The notes under the pieces: model-generated
What the model was told of the DNA's origin: nothing
Seen by the model: only the letters and a program-made list of their open reading frames with translations
The model's database searches: none
In this document: positions 46,459-55,116 of the stretch, piece after piece
Position numbering within the stretch: the first letter of the stretch is position 1
How the letters are laid out: each line of letters begins with the position of its first letter
Source of the DNA: a bacterium
Lineage (GTDB): Bacteria > Orphanbacterota > Orphanbacteria > Orphanbacterales > Orphanbacteraceae
NCBI GenBank assembly: GCA_025782575.1
Contig: JALGYY010000001.1
Span: 5,019-69,018, forward strand
Length of the DNA: 64,000 nucleotides
Direction: 5' to 3'
Translations under genes and position numbers: made by a program

Positions 46459-47641
46459 GGGAAATGATCTCTTCAATCACGTTTCGTAACCTCTCTCCCG
46501 CCATTCTTCTACCGGCCACACTCTCGGCATGTCGCCGTGCGGCCCTTCCCATCCGTTCGGTAAGATCGGGATCACTCATCAAAAGAGCTATCTGTGCAGC
46601 AAAACGATTCGGCTCCGGAGGAAACAGAAAACCGGTTTCGCCGTCAGAGACAGTCTCACGATGTCCCGCCTCGTCCCTTGCCAGAACCGGAGTCCCCGAA
46701 GCCTGTGACTCGAGAGATACGAGACCGTACGGTTCCAGCTCGGATACGCTGAGAGTAACCCAGGCGCGGTTGTACAGGCGAACCACATCTTTGTCGGTGA
46801 GGTCGGTCACGATCTCCAGATCGACCCCGGCCGAACGAGCCGCGAGGTTCAATCTCGATTGAAAGGACCTGCTCCCTGGGAACCCGGCGACGATCAGCTT
46901 CGGCCGCGCTTCCGCGGGAATGGCCCCAATTATCTCGACAGCAAAGAAATGCCCTTTTCTCTCGACCAGCTTTCCCACGCTGAGAACGATCTTCTCTCGC
47001 GGGACTCCAGGATCGGGGCGAAAGAGATCCGTGTCGATTCCGGGGCGAACGACAATCGCTCTCCTGCCGTAGACTTCATCGATTCGACCGGCGGAGTACT
47101 CGCTGTTTGTGAGAATAGTATCGGCTTTTAATGCCAGAAAACTGTCCCGGCGATCGAGCCAGCGTCCGATCGGCCGAAAGAGAAGCCGGCCCATGCGAAA
47201 CAGCAGGCTTCCCGGCGCCCCGTCTCGAAAAGGAACCCCCTCCCGGTACAACCGCAAGGGCTCAGGGCAATAGTAAACAGTCGAAGTTTCGAGATACCGG
47301 AGAATCGCCGGTGCTTGACCGAATCGGCAGGGGTGAAGAAACGCAATATCGAAACCACCCTCATCTATCCGCTTCGCCAGCTTCTTCGATGCGCGTTCGA
47401 TCTGCCGCAGATTCCAGAGGTCGGTCCATTTGTGAAAGGGGTACAGCGGCCCGGACGGAGAGAGCTCGATCAGCCTGGCACGGACGCTCCAGACTTCCGG
47501 CGACGAGGGCTGATTGATCAATACCCATGTGATGTCGTTGTCTCTCCCGAGGTATTCGGAGAAATCACGCAACGCCCTGAGGGCTCCCCCCTCTTCCAGG
47601 TTGTGATGAATCGCGATTCGAAGCCGCTCAGTCGAGTTCAA
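46451..47641 (-). CDS. glycosyltransferase family 4, TTG start
   Basis: A 396-aa GT-B enzyme. The N-terminal domain has RIAIHHNLEEGGALRAL and the donor domain has LSVGKLVERKGHFFAVEII, RLYNRAWVTLSVSELEPYGLVSLESQASGTPVLA and GFLFPPEPNRFAA. The start is TTG 47641, with GGAG six bases before it and a 14-base overlap with the preceding gene; the longer frame to 47728 is a shadow of that gene. It is probably translated by coupling. Confidence 0.87.
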   Translation of the reverse strand: MNSTERLRIAIHHNLEEGGALRALRDFSEYLGRDNDITWVLINQPSSPEVWSVRARLIELSPSGPLYPFHKWTDLWNLRQIERASKKLAKRIDEGGFDIAFLHPCRFGQAPAILRYLETSTVYYCPEPLRLYREGVPFRDGAPGSLLFRMGRLLFRPIGRWLDRRDSFLALKADTILTNSEYSAGRIDEVYGRRAIVVRPGIDTDLFRPDPGVPREKIVLSVGKLVERKGHFFAVEIIGAIPAEARPKLIVAGFPGSRSFQSRLNLAARSAGVDLEIVTDLTDKDVVRLYNRAWVTLSVSELEPYGLVSLESQASGTPVLARDEAGHRETVSDGETGFLFPPEPNRFAAQIALLMSDPDLTERMGRAARRHAESVAGRRMAGERLRNVIEEIISHG

Positions 47642-48764
47642 GTATTTCTCCGTAATAGGTCTCAACAGCACGTGCTCTGGCAGTGGCAGAGAATTTCTCT
47701 TCCGCGATTTTTCGGCCCTCTCGAGCAAGACTCACCATACTCTCCGGTGTGGCGAAAAGAGAGGTGATCGCCTGACCGATCGATTCCGCCGTTCCGTTTC
47801 CGGCGAGACAATATGCGTTTCCAGGTAAGGCGCGGGCTGCTCCCGAAGAGGCGGCAGCCACTACAGGCACCCGGCTCGCAATCGCCTCCAGCATGACTCG
47901 ACCGAACGGCTCTTCCAGACTGGGAAAGACCAGTATGTCGAGATCAGGTAACAACCGTTCCATATCAGTGCGCGCACCGAGGAGATGGACCCAGCGATGG
48001 GGATCAGCGGATTTCGCGATCATTTCCCCGTAGCCGGTGAAGCGGGGTGAAGGATCTCCGATGAGGACGAGATGCAGTCCCGGATGATTCCGCCTCGCAA
48101 TCTGAGCCGCCTCGAACAGGACCTCTACTCTCTTGCGGGGAATCAACTGCCCTGCGTAACCGACTACAGGATCGTTCGTCCCGATGCCACACTCCCGGCG
48201 GAGAACCGAGTCTTCTCTCGACTGCGAAAATCGGCCCAGGTCCACTCCGGCGGCAATTTCCCGTCTCTTCCCCTGACCGATCGATGGAAAGCGACCGGCT
48301 GTCTCGCTGCCAAGAAACATTCCGTGGGGACGGCCGATGTTGGCAGCCCGCTTCAGTAGAAATCGCTCGAAAGGATGGGAGAAGAAATCCTGAACGTCCC
48401 ATAACAGGGAAGCCCCCAGGCGACGTGCAAACCGGGCGCCACTCAGGTGGGCTCCGAACGAGAGTGTGTGCACCAGATCCGGTTTCCCCGCCCCTCCGAT
48501 TCCATCGGCCAGGGTCCGCAGCATTTTCGAGCGGCGCCAGAGCTGCGGCAGCGCCCGGACGGCAGGTTTCGTCTGAAGGGGACGAAGGGAACATTCAACC
48601 GTCCTGGTGAGGGAGCTCGCTTCACGAAGAAACGGTCCGGAAGGTCCGGCAAGACAATAGTCGAATCGATCACTGTCGAGATGACGGAGTAACTCCAGCA
48701 GGCCAACTTCGACCCCGCCTACGATCTCCTCCTGATCCGTAAGGAAGAGTACACCCGGCTTCAA
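47628..48764 (-). CDS. glycosyltransferase family 4, TTG start
   Basis: A 378-aa GT-B enzyme beginning KPGVLFLTDQEEIVGGVEVGLLEL, with VGYAGQLIPRKRVEVLFEAA, the ADPHRWVHLLGARTDMERLLP stretch and SLEEPFGRVMLEAIASRVPVV on the donor side. The initiator is TTG 48764, sharing TTGA with the preceding gene's stop, as at mrpC/mrpD. The longer frame is rejected because it overlaps the GT2 coding region with non-conserved residues. Confidence 0.87.
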   Translation of the reverse strand: MKPGVLFLTDQEEIVGGVEVGLLELLRHLDSDRFDYCLAGPSGPFLREASSLTRTVECSLRPLQTKPAVRALPQLWRRSKMLRTLADGIGGAGKPDLVHTLSFGAHLSGARFARRLGASLLWDVQDFFSHPFERFLLKRAANIGRPHGMFLGSETAGRFPSIGQGKRREIAAGVDLGRFSQSREDSVLRRECGIGTNDPVVGYAGQLIPRKRVEVLFEAAQIARRNHPGLHLVLIGDPSPRFTGYGEMIAKSADPHRWVHLLGARTDMERLLPDLDILVFPSLEEPFGRVMLEAIASRVPVVAAASSGAARALPGNAYCLAGNGTAESIGQAITSLFATPESMVSLAREGRKIAEEKFSATARARAVETYYGEILELD

Positions 48765-49660
48765 CGCCCCGCCGCCTCTCCATACCCTCGGGCAAAGTTT
48801 CCATGTACTTTGTGGGCAAAGTACCATTCCTCCACCTTCGTCAAATGAAGACCTCGCGCGATCGGGTAAACTAGACGGCTCAGTCTACCCAGCACAGCCC
48901 GGCGAAATGTGGGTCGCGGGATCTCGACGAAATCGTCAAAAGAGGGTTCAGTGCGCAGCAGCTGCCGGGCCAGCTGACCCTTCTTGAATCGGCGGCGACA
49001 GAAACTATCCTCGGTCCAATCGTGGTGATGCTGAACGACGAGATTGGGATCGTAGTAGAGACGCATGCCCTGATTGGCAGCGTGGTAGGCAAAGACAGTA
49101 TCGATCCAGCAGGGGATGTCTTCGGGAAACCCTCCGACCTTCTCCCATAGTGACCGGTTGATTGAAGCGTTCAGCGTGAAAAAATGCCGGTTCGGCGCAA
49201 AGCCTCCCTGTGGGAGTTCAGGGTGCTGGTGGATGATCCCCTTTCCCAGCCAATCTCGAAATCGCGAGGCAGGAAGCGCAGGTGACCAGACGACACGCCC
49301 CGATACCGCGACGAGAGGCTCGCCCAGATTTCTATGTCGATTCAGATGCCCCGTGATCAGGTCGGGGGGACAGAAAGAGTCATCCCCCAATATGAGGAGC
49401 AGTTTTCCTCCGGCTCCCCTCACGGCTGTGTTGAGACCGGCCCCGAGACCTTTCGGCTTAGTCCTGATCGTTCTGAGTTTCACGCCGGGAGGGGTAACAA
49501 GCCGGCGCAGCATTTGCCAGGTGTCATCCCGGGAGCCGTCGTCGACTACGACGATCTCGATTCGATCCTGCTCCGATCGGAACAGACGGGTGAGGGTCTC
49601 TTCGAGGATCTCCCGGCGATCACGCGTCGATATGATCACGCTGATTTCGGTCTGATCCAT
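48761..49660 (-). CDS. glycosyltransferase family 2
   Basis: A 299-aa GT-A enzyme starting MDQTEISVIISTRDRREILEET. It has VVVDDGSRDDTW, LLILGDDSFCPPDLI (the metal-binding acidic pair) and ASINRSLWEKVGGFPEDI. The end (FAHKVHGNFARGYGEAAG) is basic. The ATG at 49660 is five bases after the radical SAM gene; a longer frame to 50080 would overlap that gene entirely and is a shadow. Donor unknown. Confidence 0.85.
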   Translation of the reverse strand: MDQTEISVIISTRDRREILEETLTRLFRSEQDRIEIVVVDDGSRDDTWQMLRRLVTPPGVKLRTIRTKPKGLGAGLNTAVRGAGGKLLLILGDDSFCPPDLITGHLNRHRNLGEPLVAVSGRVVWSPALPASRFRDWLGKGIIHQHPELPQGGFAPNRHFFTLNASINRSLWEKVGGFPEDIPCWIDTVFAYHAANQGMRLYYDPNLVVQHHHDWTEDSFCRRRFKKGQLARQLLRTEPSFDDFVEIPRPTFRRAVLGRLSRLVYPIARGLHLTKVEEWYFAHKVHGNFARGYGEAAGR

Positions 49661-49665
49661 TCTGT

Positions 49666-50667
49666 CTAACCGTAGGGGCGGAAGAGCGAATGGGCACGCT
49701 TCCGAAGCCATAGCTTCATACGTCCCTTTGCTTCTTCCCACCCAGTGTGAGGGCCGCCCTCGCGCAGCTCGTCGCAGTTTCGACAGAGTGCGATGTCGCC
49801 GAACTCGCCCGCCACATGATTCCGGCGCAACTTCACCATCGCCTCTCCGTTCCAGATCGCGCGCACGGAATTGACTCGTGTGCTGCCGATCGGGTGTTCC
49901 CCTTCCATGTCCATGCAGCAGGGGACAACTGTTCCGTCCCAGAGAATCCCCATGCCATACCAGATGCGTGCACATGCGGAAAGAGGGCCGTCGAGACCGA
50001 GCCCCAGATCTCTTCGCCGCTCGGCATCCGCCCCGCTCCACACATGCTGATCGGCGATCTGCAGATAGTCCGCTCCCCATTCCGCGAGTGGTGACTCATC
50101 CGCTCGGGGAAATTTATCGGGAGATGGTCTCGTAACGCGAATCACCAGAAAGGGGCTCCGGCTCGTTCGCAACTCGAGAAACCGGGTCACGTTTCTCTTG
50201 AGCCGATTGAAATTACCGCCCCCCATGGCTTCTCTGTAACTTCTCTCGTCCTCTCCATCCACGCTGACCGAGAGAAGTTCGAGACCCGAATCGATCAGGC
50301 GCCGGGAGTAATCTTCCGTGAGAAGAAGCCCGTTGGAGTGGAGAACGGTGGACATTCCGTGCTCAGCCGCCAACCGGATTCGATCGGGAAGATCGGGCAC
50401 GAGAAGTGACTCACCACCCAGATGAAAACTGATGAGAGGTTTCCAATCGCTGACTTCCTCAATCAGATCTCGAAATATTTCTTCGCTCATGATTCCCATC
50501 GCCCGCTTCAGCCCGGTTGCGTGAGGGCACTTGGGGCAACGAAGATTGCATCGATTCGTCGGCTCGATCCAGAGTTCGCGCGGAGGATAAGGAAGTTCGA
50601 TTATTCCACGACGGTATGCGTCGGCGATCTGATCCTGCGACAGACTATTCTTCAAGAGATTGGTCAA
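49666..50667 (-). CDS. radical SAM/SPASM protein (glycan operon, second gene)
   Basis: A 333-aa radical SAM enzyme. The cluster motif is CNLRCPKC in WIEPTNRCNLRCPKC, followed by ISFHLGGESLL and LLSVSVDGEDERSYRE. The C-terminal auxiliary-cluster region has CARIWYGMGILWDGTVVPCCMDMEGEHPIG and CRNCDELREGGP. TTG 50667 overlaps the flippase stop (TTGA) and has GGAG about five bases upstream. It differs clearly from the second radical SAM protein of the operon. No short precursor peptide gene is visible nearby, so a peptide-modifying role is not supported. Confidence 0.85.
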   Translation of the reverse strand: MTNLLKNSLSQDQIADAYRRGIIELPYPPRELWIEPTNRCNLRCPKCPHATGLKRAMGIMSEEIFRDLIEEVSDWKPLISFHLGGESLLVPDLPDRIRLAAEHGMSTVLHSNGLLLTEDYSRRLIDSGLELLSVSVDGEDERSYREAMGGGNFNRLKRNVTRFLELRTSRSPFLVIRVTRPSPDKFPRADESPLAEWGADYLQIADQHVWSGADAERRRDLGLGLDGPLSACARIWYGMGILWDGTVVPCCMDMEGEHPIGSTRVNSVRAIWNGEAMVKLRRNHVAGEFGDIALCRNCDELREGGPHTGWEEAKGRMKLWLRKRAHSLFRPYG

Positions 50668-52157
50668 GTTCTCTCCCCCTCATGTAGTCGGCGGCCGGGA
50701 ATCATGGCGACCATCTGACGAAGCCCCCAGGTGAATGTGTCGCGGTAGAATATCGAGAGGAAGAGAAAATACAGGAGGCTACCGAGACAGACCTGGACGA
50801 TCAGCCTCGCGAGAATGCCGGGAACTAGACTTTCAAGCAGGGGGCGCATGAGGATCAGGCTAGCACAGAAGAATAGCGACGCAAACAGGGGCGGCCGAAT
50901 GGCACGTACAAGCTCGCTCGCGGACAGGTGAAGCGTTCGGACGCCTAAAGCGAATATCAGGCATCGAGAGGCGCCGAGTACCAGTGTAACGGCCGCGGCA
51001 GTAGGGACGATCCCACGAGGTACGCAGAAATAGAGAGAGCCGGCAAGCATCGGTAGAGTGACCAGCGAGACGCGAAAAGGGATATCCGGTCTTCCCGCCG
51101 CGCGGAGCATGGATACAGCAGGCCTGGAGAGTGCCGTTACAAGGCCGAGCGCGATGAGAAGCCGGAACGGGGCGACCGACTCGATCCAGCGCTCCCCGTA
51201 GATCCCCACCAGATAATCATGTGCCACGAGCCACTGGCCGGCGAGTGCCGGGAAGACGAGCAGGGCGAGCGCTCGAATAAATCGGTTTCCCCATTCCTGA
51301 AGGCCGTCACCCTCTGAACGGATCGTGGCGAGGATCGGATAGGCGACTGACCGGGACAGTTCTTCAATGTAACCGGCGATCGCAACCGCGGAAAAGTAGG
51401 CGAAACTGTAGATCCCCAGCTCGCGGGCACCGAGAAGATATCCGATCAACATGAAATCGGCATAGCGAAGCGCCATCTCGACGAGATCAGAGCCGGCTAT
51501 GTACCGGCCGTAGGATATGATGTCACGAAGATGGGAAGCGCTCCACTGAAGGCGGGGGCGCCAGGAACAGAGGCGCCAGTAAAAGACTGCGGAGAGCAGA
51601 GGCTTGGCGAGGGCGGGATAGACAAAACTCCACACTCCCATGCCGGAGAGGGCGAGCGTCACGGTAAATAGGGTCGAAAACAGATCGAGAACGAGGTTTC
51701 GGCGGGCGAGTTCCGGGAAGCGGAGATCCCGCCGGAGGATGGACCGGGGCACCGGGTTTAAAGACCCGAATATGAAAATCAGAGACATCACCCGGAGAAC
51801 CGGCAGGAGTTCCGGTGTTCGATAGACCGCCGCTACCCAGGGTGCGATGCTGAATGTCATAATGGTCAGAACGACGCCGACGACGGCGCTCAGCCAGACT
51901 GCTGTATTCGCATGCTCGTGCCCCTCTTTTCCTTTGTAAATCAGGAATGCGGCAACACCGAAGCCGTCAAACACACCCAGGAGGGCAATCAATACGTTCG
52001 CAGCTGCTATGATTCCGAAATCAGCGGGAAAGAGAACGCGGGCAAGTACGATGCCGCCGATGAACCCGATGGCCTTCCGACTGCCGCTCGAGAGCAGGAG
52101 CCACGCCGTCCCCTCCAGGGTCTTCCCGCGTATTCGATCCGAGTTCCCTCTGCTCAT
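50664..52157 (-). CDS. lipopolysaccharide/exopolysaccharide flippase (Wzx/MOP family)
   Basis: A 497-aa polytopic protein with ~12-14 helices, of the polysaccharide transporter branch of the MOP superfamily. It opens LEGTAWLLLSSGSRKAIGFIGGIVLARVL, with FGIIAAANVLIALLGVFDGFGVAAFLI and the central YGRYIAGSDLVEMALRYADFMLIGYLLG. It flips lipid-linked glycan units across the cytoplasmic membrane. It is first in the 13-gene minus-strand operon, and its 5' region carries a tandem repeat. The ATG at 52157 has only a weak ribosome-binding site (GGCGG). Confidence 0.9.
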   Translation of the reverse strand: MSRGNSDRIRGKTLEGTAWLLLSSGSRKAIGFIGGIVLARVLFPADFGIIAAANVLIALLGVFDGFGVAAFLIYKGKEGHEHANTAVWLSAVVGVVLTIMTFSIAPWVAAVYRTPELLPVLRVMSLIFIFGSLNPVPRSILRRDLRFPELARRNLVLDLFSTLFTVTLALSGMGVWSFVYPALAKPLLSAVFYWRLCSWRPRLQWSASHLRDIISYGRYIAGSDLVEMALRYADFMLIGYLLGARELGIYSFAYFSAVAIAGYIEELSRSVAYPILATIRSEGDGLQEWGNRFIRALALLVFPALAGQWLVAHDYLVGIYGERWIESVAPFRLLIALGLVTALSRPAVSMLRAAGRPDIPFRVSLVTLPMLAGSLYFCVPRGIVPTAAAVTLVLGASRCLIFALGVRTLHLSASELVRAIRPPLFASLFFCASLILMRPLLESLVPGILARLIVQVCLGSLLYFLFLSIFYRDTFTWGLRQMVAMIPGRRLHEGERT

Positions 52158-52170
52158 TATCCGCCGTCTC

Positions 52171-52189
52171 TATTGGTTGATATTGGTTG
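52171..52189. repeat. tandem TATTGGTTG direct repeat, 10-base period
   Basis: TATTGGTTG occurs twice with a 10-base period, 14-32 bases before the flippase start codon. One-turn spacing on one face of the helix is what a regulator half-site pair would show. It could also be chance. Confidence 0.3.
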
Positions 52190-52336
52190 CCTCTCTTCAG
52201 TGTACGCGCTCTGAGTGCTCGGGCGAATCGGATTTCTGGGGTACGCGGAACATGAAAATCTGGATTTTTGGGAACAAGTGACGTCAAATGACTGGAATGT
52301 CAATTCAGGAATACCAATTCAAAGTTTCGACTTAGG

Positions 52337-54001
52337 ATGCGCCCGTTTTCTAGTGCAACCGGTTTCACGATTCTGGCGGGTCTGATTACCTTCGCCTCGC
52401 AGTACATCCTGGTACATCCTCTCCCATGGCTCGGATCGTCCGACGCCGCTTCCTATGTCGCGGTTGCCCGCTCCCTTGCGGACGGGCACGGCTTTACAAA
52501 GGACTTTCTAGAACACTCCTATGAACTCTCCCTTCTCCAATTCCCGGGGATTCATAACCCGGAAGCGCATTACCCTCCTCTCTATTCCCTTCTTGCCGCC
52601 CCTTTTCTGATTCTGTTCGGCGAAGACACCTTCCCGTCCAGACTCCCCGCAATGCTCATCGGCTCGCTCCTCCTCCCGCTCGCCGTCGGGCGACTGGCAA
52701 GGGCTCTCGGAGCGAACGGCCCCGCCGTATTTGCAGCATCAATCGCGATCATGCTGCAGCCGAGAGTTTACTTTCGCTCATTGCTGGCAGACGACGATCT
52801 CCTCTTTGCACTTCTGGTAGTACTTTTCAGTACCTACCTAATGGAAACACGTACATCCCGGCGCGCTTACCTGATGGCCGGACTCACTGCCGGGCTCGGC
52901 TTCCTTGCCAAGGGATTGGGGTTGGTACTACTGCCTGCCGCTGCAGTTTCCGTTACGCTGCTCTCCGGCACGGCCGTTCTCCGTGACCGAAAAACATGGG
53001 CGGCATTTGCTCTCGCACTCCTGATCATGCTCCCCTGGATGGCCCGGAATTCGATCGTGTTCGGAGATCCGCTTTACACGACTCAAAAGCTTGCGGCCGG
53101 ACATTTCGGATTGCTCGGTGATGAGGAGGGAGGGCACCAACTATTCTGGGACGAACCGCGACCCGGGCTGCTCGACAAGCTGAAGAGCCGGGGGCCGCGC
53201 GGGGTTCTTTCGAGCACGGCGGAACAGGTCGCCACCTACGCCAAGTGGACCTTTCTCGATGACATCGGAGTATCCTGGCGGGATTCAGACGCCGACTTTC
53301 TCTATAGCTCCTACGCCGGAATTGGAGCGCTCGCAGCTTATGCTCTCTTTGTTTTCTCTATCGGCCTTCGACGGACAGGCACCCTCCGAAAAAGAATCGC
53401 TCCTTCCGGCGTTCCCTGGTCCCGGCCGGAAATGCATGTTCTCTGGTGCGTACCCCTACTTCTTCTGATGGTGATCGCGATCGCCTGGGCGCCGTCACGC
53501 AGGATCGCCATCATGTTTCTGGCCTTGGCGACTGGATTGGGGTGGGCTGCGTATGGGGGAATCGCGCGCACTCTCTTACGGCGCGGGCATCTCTCTTCCG
53601 TATTAGTTCTTCTTATGCTCTTACCGTACGCGGAACGATCGATCGTGAAAATCCGGTCGGATTCGCTCACCCTTCCCGCTCGCTGGGAAGAATCCGAACG
53701 ACCATGGAAGGAAGCCGGGGACTGGCTGAGAACTAGCGCTCCCGAAGCGATCGTCATGTCAAGGCAACCGGGAATTCTCAATCATTACTCCGGCGCCAAA
53801 GGCCTGACGATTCCATTCGCCTCTACGAGCGAAGTATTACGCATCATAGACCACTATCATGTCACCCATGTCATCCCCGATCTCGATCGACGTCCCGCCC
53901 TGGCCCCTCTGATCTCAGGCGTTACCCCCGTTCTCGAACTCGTCCAATCGGGCGAACTTTCGATCTACGCCGTTCGACGATCGAGCGACAAGAGCCGGTG
54001 A
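52337..54001 (+). CDS. glycosyltransferase family 39 (ArnT/PMT-like)
   Basis: A 554-aa GT-C enzyme with ~11 helices and a first luminal loop SSDAASYVAVARSLADGHGF followed by AHYPPLYSLLAAPFL, typical of PMT/ArnT-like proteins. It has YFRSLLADDDLLFALLVVLFSTYL in the middle and a small soluble C-terminal domain. It is divergent from the flippase operon and probably takes part in the same surface pathway, transferring a polyprenyl-phosphate-linked sugar. Confidence 0.82.
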   Translation: MRPFSSATGFTILAGLITFASQYILVHPLPWLGSSDAASYVAVARSLADGHGFTKDFLEHSYELSLLQFPGIHNPEAHYPPLYSLLAAPFLILFGEDTFPSRLPAMLIGSLLLPLAVGRLARALGANGPAVFAASIAIMLQPRVYFRSLLADDDLLFALLVVLFSTYLMETRTSRRAYLMAGLTAGLGFLAKGLGLVLLPAAAVSVTLLSGTAVLRDRKTWAAFALALLIMLPWMARNSIVFGDPLYTTQKLAAGHFGLLGDEEGGHQLFWDEPRPGLLDKLKSRGPRGVLSSTAEQVATYAKWTFLDDIGVSWRDSDADFLYSSYAGIGALAAYALFVFSIGLRRTGTLRKRIAPSGVPWSRPEMHVLWCVPLLLLMVIAIAWAPSRRIAIMFLALATGLGWAAYGGIARTLLRRGHLSSVLVLLMLLPYAERSIVKIRSDSLTLPARWEESERPWKEAGDWLRTSAPEAIVMSRQPGILNHYSGAKGLTIPFASTSEVLRIIDHYHVTHVIPDLDRRPALAPLISGVTPVLELVQSGELSIYAVRRSSDKSR

Positions 54002-54011
54002 ACAGGCCTCT

Positions 54012-55016
54012 CTATGACTCCACTTCCACGAACGAGAAGCTTGTCTTCACTCCCGAGTGTTTGACGCCATCCAGTTCGACATGGGGGTATACGAAGTAGT
54101 TCATACTCTCGGATGCCTGTGGCTCGAGTTGCAAATCGCGCCCCATCGAAAACTGGACACGGTTGGCGTCAAGACCACCGAACAGGTGTTCATGCCTCTC
54201 CGGATGTTTGCTCGCTTCGGATGCGTCCACGGGAACCCAGCCGACATCGTCGACGTACATTTCCGCCCAGCAATGGTAGCCCGGAATCTCCCCCTCCGCC
54301 CGGTCACAGGGGAGCGGGAAACCAATGGCGAATCGAGCCGGTATGCCGGCCGAGCGGGCCATTCCGATCAAGAGCGAATGGAAGTCCGTACAGTTACCGC
54401 TGCGCGCATCGCAGGCGTAAATCGCGTCACCTCGTCCCCACCCCTCACCACTCTTGTCGTAAGACATGGTCTCGGTCACATAGTCATAAATCGCGCGCGC
54501 CTTTTCGAGTTGCGTTGTCAGCCCGTTCGTCGCGTCGAGAGCCAGTTCGGCAATGGTACCGTCAATCGGAACGAGCTCGTCCGGCTCGAGATCGTGTGGT
54601 GCCGGCTTGTCGGTTCCCGGTCTTTGGCGATCCCCTGAGAAGACACTGAAACCACGGCGTTCGATTACCGTTTCAAGCCGAAGCTCGAGTTCCGACGGAA
54701 GAGGCGCCTTTGCGGGGAAGTAGATCATTGAGTTACTGTGCTGCTTCTCCTGCGTGAGGGTATACGCCGACGGCGCGGTCACTTTCAAGTCACTCACTAC
54801 CTGCCACCGGTCGGTCTTTGGTACCGGTATCCAGACCGACAGCTCTTCGGCGCCTTCCGGGATCTCATCGATCACGACTGAATAGGTGAAACGGAAGGTT
54901 CGTGTTTCCGCCATGTCGCTCGAAGTATTCGCATGTTCCGGCCACAGGCCCTGCAGAAGAACTGCGGCCAATGCAGTGCAAACGACTGTTCCAATCACTC
55001 GTTTTCGTGGGTACAT
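54012..55016 (-). CDS. exported transglutaminase-like protein
   Basis: A 334-aa protein with a signal peptide (VIGTVVCTALAAVLLQGLW) and a transglutaminase-like cysteine-protease-fold domain. The triad is Cys209 (RSGNCTDFHSLL), His248 (GYHCWAEMYVDDVGW) and Asp264 (PVDASEA). The preceding beta domain (RFTYSVVIDEIPEGAEELSVWIPVP) and following strands are usual for this family. ATG 55016 is preferred because AGGTGAG lies just upstream; ATG 55061 is the longer option. Peptide or isopeptide cleavage in the envelope is inferred. It converges on the GT39 gene. Confidence 0.85.
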   Translation of the reverse strand: MYPRKRVIGTVVCTALAAVLLQGLWPEHANTSSDMAETRTFRFTYSVVIDEIPEGAEELSVWIPVPKTDRWQVVSDLKVTAPSAYTLTQEKQHSNSMIYFPAKAPLPSELELRLETVIERRGFSVFSGDRQRPGTDKPAPHDLEPDELVPIDGTIAELALDATNGLTTQLEKARAIYDYVTETMSYDKSGEGWGRGDAIYACDARSGNCTDFHSLLIGMARSAGIPARFAIGFPLPCDRAEGEIPGYHCWAEMYVDDVGWVPVDASEASKHPERHEHLFGGLDANRVQFSMGRDLQLEPQASESMNYFVYPHVELDGVKHSGVKTSFSFVEVES

Positions 55017-55116
55017 TCTTCTCACCTGCCAGGGGTTTCCGATCGGGTCATACGATTCCACTCGACTGACGCCGTTGTCTGATTCGCGGTTCTAACTGCG
55101 TTACTTGCCTGCTCGA

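Noticed and set aside
49666-50667. RiPP peptide-modification locus
   Set aside because: Two SPASM radical-SAM genes are present, but no precursor peptide, protease or RRE-like gene is visible near them.
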